From positions 1 to 53,911 of the forward strand of contig JAGWSB010000004.1 of NCBI GenBank assembly GCA_028876375.1: 53,911 nt of DNA, in the 5' to 3' direction. Source of the DNA: Chloroflexota bacterium. Its GTDB lineage: Bacteria; Chloroflexota; Limnocylindria; P2-11E. The stretch's first letter is position 1. Each line of letters starts with the position of its first letter. The translations under genes were made by a program, and so were the position numbers. The notes beneath the pieces are model-generated. The model had not been told where the DNA came from. It ran no database searches and was given only the letters and a program-made list of their open reading frames with translations. Shown here piece by piece: positions 1 to 9,646 of the stretch.

Positions 1-66
1 CTCGCAGGCGGCGGTCAGGAGCGCGGCCGCGGCGATCGCGGCGAGGGGGCGGATGAAGATGCGCAT
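1..66 (-). CDS. Lipoprotein, N-terminal 22 residues only (cut by window edge)
   Basis: Reading leftward from an ATG at 66, the 22 codons inside the window encode a short basic start (MRIFIRP), an alanine/leucine-rich hydrophobic stretch and a lipobox-like end (LLTAAC) with the modifiable Cys at residue 21. A GAGGAGAG ribosome site lies about 5 nt upstream. This is the pattern of a lipoprotein signal peptide. It is divergent from the importer operon that begins at 195, so it may be another solute-binding lipoprotein, but the mature part is outside the window and the function cannot be told. Confidence 0.6.
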   Translation of the reverse strand, partial: MRIFIRPLAAIAAAALLTAACE

Positions 67-178
67 GCTTCTCTCCTCACTCCACCCCTCAGGCGCGAGG
101 CAGGATACGTCCCGGCGCCGGCCACCGGCGATCGACATCGGACAGACTTAGCCGACTGGCGTAGCGGCGTGATCCGGC

Positions 179-184
179 TACAGT
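179..184 (+). promoter_or_regulatory. Candidate -10 hexamer (TACAGT) for the liv operon
   Basis: TACAGT fits the TANNNT pattern and ends 10 nt before the ATG at 195, which would give an almost leaderless transcript. No clear -35 was recognised in the 67-178 stretch. Confidence 0.3.
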
Positions 185-194
185 GGCGGCGGGG

Positions 195-1439
195 ATGAGA
201 CTTCTGCCGTTTGCGTCCCTGCCTGTCGCTGTCGCTCTTGTCGCGGCATGCGCGCCCGGCGCCGCGCCGGGCGGTGCTCCCGGCGGCGCTCAGACGGGCG
301 AGGACATCGTCATCGGCAGCCCGATGTCGCTCACCGGCTCCACCTCGAACGAGGGCAACCTCTCGAAGCAGGGGTACGACATGTGGCTCAGCTGGATCAA
401 CGACCAGGGCGGCATCACGGTCGGTGGCGTCAAGCACAAGGTGCAGATCAAGTACGAGGACGACCAGAGCAAGCCCGACCTCTCCGCCCAGCTCATGCAG
501 AAGCTGATCACGGAGGAGAAAGCGCAGTTCATCCTCGGCCCCTACGGAAGCCCGGCGACGGCATCCGACGCCGTGATCGCCGAGAAGAATCAGATCCCGA
601 TGGTCGAGGCGAACGGCGCCGCGCAGGCCATCTTCAACAAGGGATACAAGTACACCTTCGGCGTCCTCTCGCCCGCGAACAAGTACCTGACGGGCGTGAT
701 CGACATGGCGGCGACCCTTTCGCCCAAGCCGACGACGATCGCGATGCTTTCCGCGGACGACAACTTCTCCGTCGAGGTCGCGCAGGGCGTCGCGGACTAC
801 GCGGCGACCAAGGGGATGAAGGTCGCGTTCGACCAGAAGTACCCGAACGGGTCGACCGACGTCTCGAGCCTCGTCGCACAAGCGAAGGCGGCGAACCCGG
901 ACATCCTGATGAACTCCGGCCACCTCGCGGAGGCGATCGCGATCAACAAAGCGGCCAAGGACCTCGGGGTCAACGCCAAGATCCTCGCCTACTCGGTCGG
1001 GCCGTCGACCCCCCAGTTCATCAAGGCGCTCGGCAAGGATGCCGACTACGTGTACGACGGCTCGCAGTGGACCCCGCAGGTGAAGTACACGCCGGCCTTC
1101 TACCTCGGCGAGGCGGACTACGTGAAGGCGTACAAGACGATGTTCAAGACACAGGACGACCCCGACTACCACGTCGCCGAGTCGACCGCGGCGTGCCTAG
1201 CGCTCCAGAAGGCGATCGAGAACGCCGGGTCGCTCGATGCGCAGAAGGTGCGCGACGCGCTCGCGAAGCTCGACGTCACGACCTTCTTCGGTCAGATCAA
1301 GTTCGACAGCCGCGGCCTCAACATCTACAAGCCCATGGTCGTGGAGCAGATCCAGAATGGCCAGCACCACACGGTGTTCCCGCAGGACGTCGCGGACACC
1401 AAGCCCCAATACCCCACGCCTCCCTGGGCCCAGCGCTAG
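195..1439 (+). CDS. livJ: Branched-chain amino acid-type ABC transporter substrate-binding lipoprotein
   Basis: About 414 residues of the LivJ/LivK periplasmic-binding family (type I fold). The N-terminus is a lipoprotein signal with lipobox LVAAC and Cys19 when translation starts at ATG 195; an in-frame GTG at 183 adds four residues. The mature part begins with the family's typical opening (IVIGSPMSLTGS) followed by a GYDMWLSWIN-like helix and continues with the alternating two-lobe pattern (ILGPYGSPAT, IAMLSADDNFS). It is the first gene of a five-gene importer operon and is expected to be anchored outside the membrane and deliver ligand to LivH/LivM. The true ligand could be amino acids, amides or aromatic acids; the sequence alone does not say. 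Confidence 0.9.
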   Translation: MRLLPFASLPVAVALVAACAPGAAPGGAPGGAQTGEDIVIGSPMSLTGSTSNEGNLSKQGYDMWLSWINDQGGITVGGVKHKVQIKYEDDQSKPDLSAQLMQKLITEEKAQFILGPYGSPATASDAVIAEKNQIPMVEANGAAQAIFNKGYKYTFGVLSPANKYLTGVIDMAATLSPKPTTIAMLSADDNFSVEVAQGVADYAATKGMKVAFDQKYPNGSTDVSSLVAQAKAANPDILMNSGHLAEAIAINKAAKDLGVNAKILAYSVGPSTPQFIKALGKDADYVYDGSQWTPQVKYTPAFYLGEADYVKAYKTMFKTQDDPDYHVAESTAACLALQKAIENAGSLDAQKVRDALAKLDVTTFFGQIKFDSRGLNIYKPMVVEQIQNGQHHTVFPQDVADTKPQYPTPPWAQR

Positions 1440-1481
1440 CCCCTCCCCGCGCGCTCCCCGTGACCGCGGCGTGACGCATCC

Positions 1482-2345
1482 ATGAGCCTGCTCGCGCAGC
1501 AGCTCGTCCTGGCGATCCTCCTCGGCGGCGTGTACGTCGCCGTCGCCATCGGCTTCAGCCTGGTATGGGGGATCCTCAACATCATCAACCTCAGCCACGG
1601 CGCCTTCATCGTCGTCGGCGCGTACATCACGTGGACCCTCTTCGGACGGCTCGGCCTCGACCCATTCCTCTCACTGCCGATCGATGCCGCGGCGCTGTTC
1701 GCGCTCGGCTACCTCCTCCAGCGAGGGCTGATCAACCGCGTCATCCGCGCTCCCGTCTTCTTCACGCTCCTCCTCACTTTCGGGGTCAATCTCGCGATCG
1801 TGAATCTGCTCCTCGCCGTCTTCACCTCGGACTTCCGGTCGGTGACGCCGCCGTACGCGGGGAGCGGCATCGTCCTCGGCCCCGTCGTGATCCCCTCTAT
1901 CCGACTCGCCGCGTTCGCGATAGCGCTCCTCCTCGCGGCGCTGCTCTCGCTTCTCATGCGGCGGACGAGGATCGGGGCCGCCATCCAGGCCGTGGCATCG
2001 GACCGTGACGCCGCCCAGCTCGTCGGGATCGACCTCCGTCATACCTATGCCCTGACGTACGGGATCGGCGCCGCGTGCGCCGGCGTCGCCGGCGGTCTCC
2101 TCAGCACCGTGCAGGCGATCTCGCCGACCGCTGGGGAGCCTTACACGCTGCAGGCGTTCGTCGTCGTCGTCCTCGGCGGCCTCGGCAGCGTGACGGCGAC
2201 CGTCGTCGGCGGTCTCCTCTTCGGGCTCATCGAGGTCTTCGGACAGTCCGCGCCGGGCCTCGGCGCGGGATACGCGAACGCGATCGCGTTCGCGGTCCTC
2301 GTCATCGTGCTCATCGTCCGTCCGCAGGGGCTTCTCGGGCGATGA
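1482..2345 (+). CDS. livH: Branched-chain amino acid-type ABC transporter permease (LivH)
   Basis: 287 residues, very hydrophobic with about eight membrane segments. It opens with the LivH pattern: LAILLGGVYVAVAIGFSLVWG followed by NIINLSHGAF, and ends with the family's VVVLGGLGSVTATVVGG and RPQGLLGR signatures. It starts 42 nt after the binding-protein gene, and its TGA overlaps the ATG of livM (ATGA). It forms one half of the membrane channel with LivM. Confidence 0.92.
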   Translation: MSLLAQQLVLAILLGGVYVAVAIGFSLVWGILNIINLSHGAFIVVGAYITWTLFGRLGLDPFLSLPIDAAALFALGYLLQRGLINRVIRAPVFFTLLLTFGVNLAIVNLLLAVFTSDFRSVTPPYAGSGIVLGPVVIPSIRLAAFAIALLLAALLSLLMRRTRIGAAIQAVASDRDAAQLVGIDLRHTYALTYGIGAACAGVAGGLLSTVQAISPTAGEPYTLQAFVVVVLGGLGSVTATVVGGLLFGLIEVFGQSAPGLGAGYANAIAFAVLVIVLIVRPQGLLGR

Positions 2346-3337
2346 GAAGCCGGGTGCTCGGCGTCGTCACCGTCGCGGCGGTGGCCCTCTTCACGCTGCT
2401 GCCTCTCACCACGACGGACCCGGCGCGGGCGATGGGACTCCCGGCGCTCCTCGACCGATCCCAGCTGCGCGGGCTCACGACGATCTCCATGTTCGTCGTG
2501 CTGACGTCGGCGTGGAACATCATCGGTGGGCTCGCCGGCTATCCGTCATTCGGCAACGTCGCGTTCTTCGGCCTGGGCGCCTACGCGACGGCGCTGCTGA
2601 CGGACCCCGACCACGGACATCTGCCCCTGGGCGTCGGGCTGCTCGCGTCGCCCCTCGTCCCGGCCGTCGTGGCCCTCGTCGTCGGCTTTCCGCTGCTGAG
2701 GCTGCGCGGCCACTACTTCTCGATCGCGACGCTGGGGACCGCGATCGCGTTCGGCGAGGTCATCAACAACATGGACTTCCTCGGCGGGGCGACGGGGCTC
2801 TTCCCGCCCATCATCCGGAGCGATCTGCTCTTCTACTACCTCATGTTCGGCGCCGCGGCGCTGACGGTGGGCGTGACGTGGTGGATCATGCGGAGCCGCC
2901 TCGGCCATGGCCTCGTCGCGATCCGAGAGAACGAGGAGGCGGCGGCCGTGCTCGGGGTCGACACGACGCGCTACAAGATCATCGCCTTCGTGGTCGCCGC
3001 CGCGCTGACCGGGCTGGCCGGCGGGGTCTTCGCCGGGTGGAACAGCTTCGTCAACCGCGACAACGTCTTCCCCGTCGACTACAGCGTCCAGATGATCCTC
3101 ATGGCCGTGATCGGCGGGTCCGGCACGATCAGCGGGCCGGTCGTGGGCGCCGTCGGCCTGGAGGCCCTGATACAGCTCCTCGCCGGAGGCAGCGGCGTCT
3201 ACACCCAGATCCTGCTCGGGGTGCTCCTCGCCGTGACCGTGATCTTCCTGCCGCGCGGGGTCATCGACTTCGTCATCGGCCGCAGCCGTCTCACCCTCGC
3301 GCACTTCCGCCGGTCGCTGCGCCAGACGAGCGTATGA
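2342..3337 (+). CDS. livM: Branched-chain amino acid-type ABC transporter permease (LivM)
   Basis: 331 residues with around nine membrane helices. Diagnostic LivM patterns are present: WNIIGGLAGYPSFGNVAFFGLGAY near residue 60, LRGHYFSIATLG near 120, RENEEAAAVLGVD near 200 and MAVIGGSGTISGPVVGA near 255. The ATG at 2342 overlaps the livH stop, and the gene's own TGA overlaps the ATG of livG, so the pair is translationally coupled. The role is the second transmembrane subunit of the importer. Confidence 0.92.
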   Translation: MRSRVLGVVTVAAVALFTLLPLTTTDPARAMGLPALLDRSQLRGLTTISMFVVLTSAWNIIGGLAGYPSFGNVAFFGLGAYATALLTDPDHGHLPLGVGLLASPLVPAVVALVVGFPLLRLRGHYFSIATLGTAIAFGEVINNMDFLGGATGLFPPIIRSDLLFYYLMFGAAALTVGVTWWIMRSRLGHGLVAIRENEEAAAVLGVDTTRYKIIAFVVAAALTGLAGGVFAGWNSFVNRDNVFPVDYSVQMILMAVIGGSGTISGPVVGAVGLEALIQLLAGGSGVYTQILLGVLLAVTVIFLPRGVIDFVIGRSRLTLAHFRRSLRQTSV

Positions 3338-4101
3338 GCGCGCCGCTGCTCGCGTTGAGCGCGGTCACGAAGCGCTTCGGCGGCGTGACCGCCCTCGACC
3401 ACGTCTCCTTCGACCTCGCCGAGGGCGAGCTCGTCGGCCTCATCGGACCGAACGGCGCGGGCAAGACGACCCTCCTCAACTGCCTCAGCCGCCTCTACCG
3501 GCTCGACGGCGGGAGCATCCGCTTCTCCGGGATGGACATAGCGAAGCTCGGCCGCCATGAGGTCGCTCGCCTCGGGGTCGGGCGCACCTTCCAGGTAGTG
3601 CGTCCCTTCCGTTCCATGACGGCGCGCGAGAACGTCGCCATCGGCGCGCTCTTCGGGAGCGACCGCGCCCGGCTTCCGCCGCGGGAAGCCTTCCGCGTCG
3701 CGGACGAGGTCATCGACCTCGTCGGTCTCGGCGGGCGCGGGCATCTCCTCGTCGACGAGCTGACCGTGCCGGACCGCCGCCATCTCGAGGTGGCGCGCGC
3801 GCTCGCGACGCGACCGCGACTGCTGCTCCTCGACGAGGTCATGGCCGGGCTCAACCCGTCGGAGGTCGCGGAGGCGCTCGAGGTCGTGAAGCGCATCCAC
3901 GCGAGCGGCATCGCCATCCTCGTGATCGAGCACGTCATGCAGGTGATCGTCGGGATCTGCCCGCGGGTCGTCGTGCTCCACTTCGGCAAGGTGCTCCTCG
4001 AGGGCGATCCCTCCACCGTGCTGAAGGACCCACGCGTCGTCGAGGCCTACCTCGGCGAGCGCTACGCGCGCCGGGTCCGGGGGTCGCGCGGCGATGGCTG
4101 A
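3334..4101 (+). CDS. livG: ABC transporter ATP-binding protein (LivG)
   Basis: 255 residues. Walker A is GPNGAGKTT at residues 38-46 and Walker B with its glutamate is LLLLDEVMAG around 163-172. The expected signature segment reads LTVPDRRHLEVARAL, lacking the LSGGQ glycines; comparable degenerate signatures are known in a subset of LivG proteins, whose partner LivF carries the consensus signature. The ATG at 3334 overlaps the livM stop, and the 3' end overlaps livF by 8 nt. It energises import together with LivF on the cytoplasmic face. Confidence 0.92.
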   Translation: MSAPLLALSAVTKRFGGVTALDHVSFDLAEGELVGLIGPNGAGKTTLLNCLSRLYRLDGGSIRFSGMDIAKLGRHEVARLGVGRTFQVVRPFRSMTARENVAIGALFGSDRARLPPREAFRVADEVIDLVGLGGRGHLLVDELTVPDRRHLEVARALATRPRLLLLDEVMAGLNPSEVAEALEVVKRIHASGIAILVIEHVMQVIVGICPRVVVLHFGKVLLEGDPSTVLKDPRVVEAYLGERYARRVRGSRGDG

Positions 4102-4807
4102 GCCGCTCTTTTCCGTCCGCGGGGTCAAGGCCGGATACGGCGAGACCCTCGTGCTCCACGGCGTCGACCTCGACGTCGATACCGGCGAGCTCATCGCGCT
4201 CATCGGCGCGAACGGCGCGGGGAAGTCGACGCTCCTCGGCACCCTGTCCGGGCTCGTGCCTCCGGCGGCCGGGAGCGTTCGCCTCGCCGGGCGCGAGCTC
4301 GCGGGCGCGCGGCCCGAGGCGATCGTCGCCGCCGGGCTCGCGCACGTCCCGCAGGGGCGCCGCCTCTTCGGCGGGCTCACCGTGGAGCGGAACCTGCTGC
4401 TCGGCGCGTATCTGCGCCGCGACGCCGAGGTGCGCGCCGACGTCGAGCGCGTCGTCGGGTACTTCCCGGCGCTGCGCGACAAGCTCGGCCGTGACGCGGC
4501 CACGCTGTCGGGCGGGGAGCAGCAGATGGTCGCGATCGCGCGAGGCCTGATGGCTCGTCCCAAGGTCCTGATGATCGACGAGCCGTCGCTCGGCCTGGCG
4601 CCGAACCTCGTCGACCGCGTCATCGACGTCTGCGCCGAGATCAACAGGGCGGGAACGGCGATCCTGCTCGTCGAGCAGGACGTTCTCGTCGCCCTCGATT
4701 TCGCGCGGCGCGGATACGTCCTCGAGACGGGACGCATCGTGCTGACGGGCATGGCGGCCGAGCTGCGCAACGACGACCGCGTGCGTAAGGCGTACCTGGG
4801 GGTCTAG
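4094..4807 (+). CDS. livF: ABC transporter ATP-binding protein (LivF)
   Basis: 237 residues. Walker A is GANGAGKST near 36-44, the signature LSGGEQQ is near 138-144 and Walker B VLMIDEPSLGLAP follows near 157-169. The PQGRRLFGGLTVERNLLLGA segment is typical of LivF. It is the last gene of the importer operon and its TAG overlaps the stop codon of the convergent thioesterase gene by three bases. Confidence 0.92.
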   Translation: MAEPLFSVRGVKAGYGETLVLHGVDLDVDTGELIALIGANGAGKSTLLGTLSGLVPPAAGSVRLAGRELAGARPEAIVAAGLAHVPQGRRLFGGLTVERNLLLGAYLRRDAEVRADVERVVGYFPALRDKLGRDAATLSGGEQQMVAIARGLMARPKVLMIDEPSLGLAPNLVDRVIDVCAEINRAGTAILLVEQDVLVALDFARRGYVLETGRIVLTGMAAELRNDDRVRKAYLGV

Positions 4808-5289
4808 CCGGCGCGGCGCGGCCTCTGCCTGCGGAGCTCGCGGCGCACCTTCGCCGCGGCGAGCCTTCGGCGCTCGTCGTCGGTCTCCGGCTCGAGCGGC
4901 GGGATGGGCGCGGGACGGCCCTCGCCGTCGATGGCGACGAACACGAGGTACGCGCTCGCGACGTGGACGACCTTCCCGGTCATCGTGTTCTCCGCCTCGA
5001 CGCGCACGCCGACCTCCATGCTCGTCCGGCCCACCTCGTTGACCCCCGCGCGCGCGGTGACGAGGTCGCCGACGTACACCGGCGCGAGGAAGGAGAGCTC
5101 GTCGATGCGCGCGGTCACGACGCGCGAGCGCGCGTGGCGCGCGGCCGCCGCGCCGGCGGCCTCGTCGATGAGCTTCATGATCTCGCCGCCGTGGACGTTG
5201 CCCCAGGGGTTCGCGTCGGAGGGGAGCATCGACTTGGCCATCACGGTGCGCGACGCAGAGGACGGCCGGGCGGCGAGCTGGTCGGTCAC
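4804..5289 (-). CDS. Acyl-CoA thioesterase, hotdog fold (YciA/ACOT-like)
   Basis: 161 residues of the single-hotdog acyl-CoA hydrolase family. The key family segment is NPWGNVHGGEIMKLIDEAAG (residues about 26-45) followed by the strand FLAPVYVGDLVTARAGV. Such enzymes hydrolyse acyl-CoA thioesters in the cytoplasm. The start is GTG at 5289; an in-frame ATG about 16 codons downstream (MAKSMLPSD) is also possible. A TACGCT hexamer lies 8 nt upstream of the GTG with no ribosome site, so the mRNA may be leaderless. The gene is divergent from the dCTP deaminase-like gene, 42 nt away. Confidence 0.85.
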   Translation of the reverse strand: MTDQLAARPSSASRTVMAKSMLPSDANPWGNVHGGEIMKLIDEAAGAAAARHARSRVVTARIDELSFLAPVYVGDLVTARAGVNEVGRTSMEVGVRVEAENTMTGKVVHVASAYLVFVAIDGEGRPAPIPPLEPETDDERRRLAAAKVRRELRRQRPRRAG

Positions 5290-5331
5290 CGTCCCCGAGC
5301 GTACGCCGGACGTCGGCTAGGCTGCGCGGCG
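5290..5331. promoter_or_regulatory. Overlapping divergent leaderless-type promoters
   Basis: The 42 nt between the two divergent start codons hold a TACGCT hexamer (minus strand, 5303-5298) 8 nt before the thioesterase GTG and a TAGGCT hexamer (plus strand, 5318-5323) 8 nt before the dCTP deaminase ATG. No Shine-Dalgarno site is seen for either gene. Confidence 0.4.
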
Positions 5332-5841
5332 ATGTCCGTCCTGTCGCGCGAGGAGCTCCGCGCCGCGCTGGCCGGCCATCCGCCGCTCGTCGAGGACGTC
5401 GACGTCGCGACGCAGCTCCAGCCGAACGGGGTCGACCTCCGCGCCGAGCGGATCCAGAAGCTGACGTCGCCGGCGCTCCTCGGCGTCGCCGACTCCATCC
5501 GCGAGCCGGCGGGGCGCGAGGACCTGAAGGCGGACGGCGACGGGTGGTGGGATCTCCATCAGGGCGCCTACGTCATCACCTACCGCGAGAAGGTGAACCT
5601 TCCGGCGGACCTCACCGCGCTCGTCTTCCCGCGCTCGAGCCTGCTCCGATCGGGCGTGACGCTGTACGGCGCCGTGTGGGACGCGGGCTACTCCGGCCGC
5701 GGCGAGGGCCTTCTCGCCGTCCTCAACGCGCGTGGCTATCGCCTCCAACGCGGCGCGCGCGTCGCGCAGCTCGTCTTCTTCCGCCTGTCCTCGGCCACGC
5801 AGAGCGGCTATGCCGGGCGCTACCAGGGAGAGAACGCCTAA
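5332..5841 (+). CDS. dcd: dCTP deaminase / dUTPase family protein
   Basis: 169 residues of the trimeric DCD/DUT nucleotide-handling family. Visible motifs are QPNGVDLRAE near residue 26, VFPRSSLLRSGVTL near 96-109, AVWDAGYSGRGEG near 111-123 and the C-terminal YAGRYQGEN tail that closes the active site in this family. It should act on dCTP or dUTP to keep dUTP low and feed dUMP synthesis. Which of the two activities applies cannot be decided by eye. The stop overlaps the stop of the convergent oxidoreductase by 4 nt. Confidence 0.8.
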   Translation: MSVLSREELRAALAGHPPLVEDVDVATQLQPNGVDLRAERIQKLTSPALLGVADSIREPAGREDLKADGDGWWDLHQGAYVITYREKVNLPADLTALVFPRSSLLRSGVTLYGAVWDAGYSGRGEGLLAVLNARGYRLQRGARVAQLVFFRLSSATQSGYAGRYQGENA

Positions 5842-6776
5842 GCCAGCGCCGGGACGACCTTCTCGGCGAACACGCGCAGGCACTCGCGGTCGTAGCCGTA
5901 GGGGAACACCGGGATCACGTACGCGACGCCGAGGCGCGCGAAGGCTCGCAGCGCTTCGGCGACCTCTTCCGGCGTCCCGACCGGGTGGCCGGCGCGGCGC
6001 GCGAGCCACTCCGCCGGGCTGATCTTCGCGCGGGCGGCGACGTCGCGGACGATCTCATCGAGGCGCGAGCGCGTCTCCGCGACGAGCACGGGACCGAAGT
6101 GGCTCCGGAGGATCGTCGCCGGATCGCGCTTCTCGCGCGCGCACGCGCGGTCGAGGCCGGCCATCGCGCTCGCGTAGCCGGCGGCTGTCGGGAAGCCGCC
6201 GACGTTGACGGCGTCGGCGTACCGCGCGACGAGCCGCAGCATCTGCGGCTTGGCGCCCGCGATCCACATCGGGAGCGGGCGCTGCACCGGCTTCGGCGAG
6301 CACTGCGCCGCGTCGATGCGGTAGTGGGCGCCGTGGTACGTCGCCTTGTCCTCCGTCCACATGCGGCGGCAGATCTCGATCGTGTCGGCGAGCTGGTCGA
6401 CGCGGACGCCGGGGGCGGGGAAGTCGTACCCGTACGCGCGGTACTCGAGCTCCTTCCATCCCGCGCCGATCCCGAAGTCGAGGCGCCCGCCCGACAGGAC
6501 ATCGACGCCGGCGGCGATCTTCGCCAAGAGCGCGGGATTCCGGTACGACTGGCAGGTGACGAGCGTTCCGAGGCGGATGCTCGTCGTGACCTGCGTGAGC
6601 GCGGCGAGGAGCGTCCAGGCTTCGAGGCAGCCGGTCGCGGCCGACGCGTCGTTCAGGAAGAGATGATCCGAGACCCAGACCGTCTCCGCGCCGAGTCGCT
6701 CCGCGTCGCGAGCGATCTCGCGCACCTCGTCGAAGGTGAACCCGAACTGCGGCTCGATCTGGATCCCGAAGCGCAT
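5838..6776 (-). CDS. LLM class F420-dependent oxidoreductase
   Basis: 312 residues of the luciferase-like monooxygenase superfamily, F420-type branch. It begins MRFGIQIEPQFGFTFDEV, has the VWVSDHLFLN segment near residue 35, IRLGTLVTCQSYRNPALLAK near 87-106 and the GRLDFGIGAGWKELEYRAYG segment near 116-135 that marks the flavin/F420 pocket. The protein is expected to be a cytoplasmic hydride-transfer enzyme; the substrate is unknown. A TACGCT hexamer sits 7 nt before the ATG and no ribosome site is visible, implying a leaderless transcript. Confidence 0.88.
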   Translation of the reverse strand: MRFGIQIEPQFGFTFDEVREIARDAERLGAETVWVSDHLFLNDASAATGCLEAWTLLAALTQVTTSIRLGTLVTCQSYRNPALLAKIAAGVDVLSGGRLDFGIGAGWKELEYRAYGYDFPAPGVRVDQLADTIEICRRMWTEDKATYHGAHYRIDAAQCSPKPVQRPLPMWIAGAKPQMLRLVARYADAVNVGGFPTAAGYASAMAGLDRACAREKRDPATILRSHFGPVLVAETRSRLDEIVRDVAARAKISPAEWLARRAGHPVGTPEEVAEALRAFARLGVAYVIPVFPYGYDRECLRVFAEKVVPALA

Positions 6777-6783
6777 GCCCGGG

Positions 6784-6801
6784 AGCGTAGACGGATATCG
6801 T
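6784..6801. promoter_or_regulatory. Divergent -10 hexamers between LLM oxidoreductase and MFS gene
   Basis: On the minus strand TACGCT (6789-6784) lies 7 nt before the oxidoreductase ATG; on the plus strand TATCGT (6796-6801) lies 10 nt before the MFS GTG at 6812. Both fit TANNNT. Confidence 0.35.
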
Positions 6802-6811
6802 TCGCGCGTCC

Positions 6812-8029
6812 GTGAAAGACGGAGGCCTGCGGCAGGCCGCTCTTCTCGGCGCCGTCCTCCTTCTCGTGCTGCTGCCGTCCAACGTGCCGGCGGGCGTCGT
6901 GCCGCTGCTGCAGCAGGAATGGTCGACGAGCGCGGCGCTCATGGGCGCGGTCGTCGGCGCGTACCAGCTCGGCTACGCCGTCGCCGTGCTCGTCGTCCTC
7001 CCGCTCACCGACCGCTTCTCCGCGCGGCGCGTCGTCCTCGCGTCCGTCGTGATCACGCTCGCCGCGAGCCTCGCCTTCGCGCTGCTCGCGCGCGATCCCG
7101 TCACGGCGATCGTCCTGCGCGTCATCGCCGGCGCGGGCCTCGCCGGCGCGTACATGCCCGGCGTGCGCATCGTCGCCGCCGCGGCCGATCCCGCGCGACG
7201 CGGACGCGCGGTCGGCCTCTACGTGTCGGCGTTCTATCTCGGCAGCTCGCTCTCGCTCCTGTTCACCGGCATCCTCCTCGGCCCGGTGGGCTGGCGCGGC
7301 GCGGCGCTCGCGCTCGCGTCCGCGACCGCGCTCGCGCTGGTCGTCACGCTCGCGACGCCGATCGCGACGGAGCGGCCCGCGGGCCGCGCACGCCTCGATC
7401 CGAGCGTCGTCCGCGAGCCGCGCCTGCTCGGCGCCGTCGTCGCTTACGCCGGCCACACCTGGGAGCTGTACGCGGCGCGCGGCTGGCTCGCGGCGTTCTT
7501 CGCCGTCGTGCTCGCCGCGCGCACCGGCTCTCCGCTCGAAGCCTCCGCGGTCGGGAGCCAGTGGGCGGCCGGCATGCTCGCCCTCGGCGTGCTCGGCGTG
7601 TCGCTGGGCGGGCTCGTCTCGGACCGCGCCGGCCGGCACGCGTCCGCGGCCGTCTTCGCGCTCGCGAGCGGCGTCCTCTCGATCGTGCTCGGGACGCTCG
7701 GCGCGGCGCCGTGGCCGGTCGTCGTCGCCGTCGGCTGCCTCCTCGGCCTTCTCATCTCGGCCGACTCAGCGATCTACTCGACGCTGGTGACCGAGACGGT
7801 GCCCGCCGAGCGGCTCGGATCGGCGCAGGCGATCCAGGCCTCCATCGGATTCCTCGCCGCGAGCGCGGCGCCGGCCGCGGCGGGGCTCGCGACGGACGTC
7901 GGGCTCGGCTGGCCGGGCGTGTTCGCGACTGCGGGCGCGGCGAGCATCCTCGCCGCCGTCGTCATGGCCGCTCAGATCCCGGGCAGGTCGAGGCCCTTCC
8001 GGCGCGCGAGGTCGAGCGCCTCCACGTAG
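6812..8029 (+). CDS. MFS transporter
   Basis: 405 residues with twelve predicted membrane helices. The loop between helices 2 and 3 carries the major-facilitator motif ([11 protein letters not shown] near residue 66) and a second copy starts the C-terminal half ([13 protein letters not shown] near 269). The start is GTG at 6812. The last 58 nt overlap the convergent hutU gene, so the C-terminal arginine/serine tail is written on the opposite strand of hutU codons. The nearby hut genes do not prove a shared substrate. Confidence 0.85.
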   Translation: MKDGGLRQAALLGAVLLLVLLPSNVPAGVVPLLQQEWSTSAALMGAVVGAYQLGYAVAVLVVLPLTDRFSARRVVLASVVITLAASLAFALLARDPVTAIVLRVIAGAGLAGAYMPGVRIVAAAADPARRGRAVGLYVSAFYLGSSLSLLFTGILLGPVGWRGAALALASATALALVVTLATPIATERPAGRARLDPSVVREPRLLGAVVAYAGHTWELYAARGWLAAFFAVVLAARTGSPLEASAVGSQWAAGMLALGVLGVSLGGLVSDRAGRHASAAVFALASGVLSIVLGTLGAAPWPVVVAVGCLLGLLISADSAIYSTLVTETVPAERLGSAQAIQASIGFLAASAAPAAAGLATDVGLGWPGVFATAGAASILAAVVMAAQIPGRSRPFRRARSSAST

Positions 8030-9621
8030 CCCGCGTCGGCGTGGCGCATGACGCCGGTGCCCGGATCCGTCGTGAGGACGCGCCGCAGCTTTTCGCGCCC
8101 GAGCGGCGTCCCGTCGGCGACGGCGACCATGCCCGCGTGCAGCGAATAGCCGATGCCGACGCCGCCGCCGTGGTGCACGGACACCCACGTCGCGCCGGCG
8201 GCCGTGTTGACGAGCGCGTTGAGGATGGGCCAGTCCGCGATGGCGTCGCTGCCGTCGCGCATGCCCTCCGTCTCGCGGAACGGCGAGGCGACCGATCCCG
8301 AGTCGAGGTGGTCGCGGCCGATGACCATCGGCGCCGCGACCTTCCCCTTCTCGACGAGCTCGTCCATCGCGACGCCGAGCTCGGCGCGCTCGCCGTAGCC
8401 GAGCCAGCACACCCGGGCGGGCAGGCCCTGGAACGGGACGCGCTCGCGCGCGAGACGGATCCAGCGCACCAGGACGTCGTCGTGCGGGAAGAGCTCGAGC
8501 ACGAGGTCGTCGGTGCGCGCGATGTCTGCCGTGCTCCCGGACAGGGCGACCCAACGGAACGGTCCGCGGCCTTCGGCGAGCATCGGACGCAGGTACTCGA
8601 CGACGAAGCCGGGGTAGGCGAAGGCGTCCGCGAAGCCGCCCCGCTGCGCCATCGCGCGCAGGTTGTTGCCGTAGTCGAACGCGACCGCGCCGCGGCGCGC
8701 GAGAGCGACGATGGCCTCGCAGTGCCGCGCCATGCTCTCGAGCGAGCGGCGCACGTACGCGTCGGGGTCCGCGCGGCGGACGGGCTCGGGGTCCTCGACG
8801 CCGGCCGGGACGTATCCGTCGAGGGGGTCGTGCGCGCTCGTCTGGTCGGTCACGACGTCGACCGCGACCTTCCGGCGCACGATCTCCGGCAGCGCCTCGG
8901 CGGCGTTGGCCACGACCGCGATCGAGCGCGCGACGCGCGCGCGGCGGTAGCGCTCCACGCGCGCGAGCGCGTCGTCGAGCGAGGACGCGACCTCGTCGAC
9001 GAAGCCCTGCCGTCGCCGCCGCTCGACGCGCCGCGGGTCGACCTCGACGACGAGCGCCACGCCTTCGTTCATCGTGACGGCCATGGGCTGCGCGCCGCCC
9101 ATGCCCCCGAGGCCGGCGGTGACGACGAGGCGGCCGGCCAGCGTGCCGCCGAAGTGACGGCGCGCCACGGCGGCGAACGTCTCGTACGTGCCCTGGAGGA
9201 TGCCCTGGGTCCCGATGTAGATCCAGGAACCCGCGGTCATCTGCCCGTACATCGTCAGCCCCAGAGACTCGAGGCGGTGGAACTCGTCCCACGTCGCCCA
9301 GTGCGGGACCAGGAGCGCGTTCGCGATGAGCACGCGCGGCGCCCACTCATGCGTGCGGAAGACCCCGACGGGCTTCCCCGACTGCACCAGCAGCGTCTCG
9401 TCGGAGCGCAGGCGGCGCAGTGTGGCGAGGATGCGATCGAACGCGTCCCATGAACGCGCGGCGCGCCCCGTCCCGCCGTAGACGACGAGGTCCTCCGGCC
9501 GCTCGGCCACCTCGGGATCGAGGTTGTTCTGGATCATGCGGAACGCCGCCTCCTGCGGCCAGGCGGCGCAGTGCAGCTCGCTGCCGCGCGGGGCACGGAC
9601 CGCGCGGGGAACGGCGGTCAC
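7972..9621 (-). CDS. hutU: Urocanate hydratase
   Basis: 549 residues, the normal length for HutU, which converts urocanate to imidazolone propionate in histidine breakdown. The N-terminal part has [19 protein letters not shown], the NAD-binding centre reads [20 protein letters not shown], and the conserved catalytic-region cysteine is present in [12 protein letters not shown]. It lies 25 nt downstream of hutH in the same operon. The start is GTG at 9621. Genes for imidazolonepropionase and later steps are not in the window. Confidence 0.95.
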   Translation of the reverse strand: MTAVPRAVRAPRGSELHCAAWPQEAAFRMIQNNLDPEVAERPEDLVVYGGTGRAARSWDAFDRILATLRRLRSDETLLVQSGKPVGVFRTHEWAPRVLIANALLVPHWATWDEFHRLESLGLTMYGQMTAGSWIYIGTQGILQGTYETFAAVARRHFGGTLAGRLVVTAGLGGMGGAQPMAVTMNEGVALVVEVDPRRVERRRRQGFVDEVASSLDDALARVERYRRARVARSIAVVANAAEALPEIVRRKVAVDVVTDQTSAHDPLDGYVPAGVEDPEPVRRADPDAYVRRSLESMARHCEAIVALARRGAVAFDYGNNLRAMAQRGGFADAFAYPGFVVEYLRPMLAEGRGPFRWVALSGSTADIARTDDLVLELFPHDDVLVRWIRLARERVPFQGLPARVCWLGYGERAELGVAMDELVEKGKVAAPMVIGRDHLDSGSVASPFRETEGMRDGSDAIADWPILNALVNTAAGATWVSVHHGGGVGIGYSLHAGMVAVADGTPLGREKLRRVLTTDPGTGVMRHADAGYVEALDLARRKGLDLPGI

Positions 9622-9646
9622 GGCGCCATTGTCGTCCCGCGCCCGG

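Noticed and set aside
15..1172. Long minus-strand open frame of 385 codons across the binding-protein gene
   Set aside because: It is the antisense shadow of livJ: Arg/Val/Asp-rich, no domain, caused by high GC and lack of stop codons.
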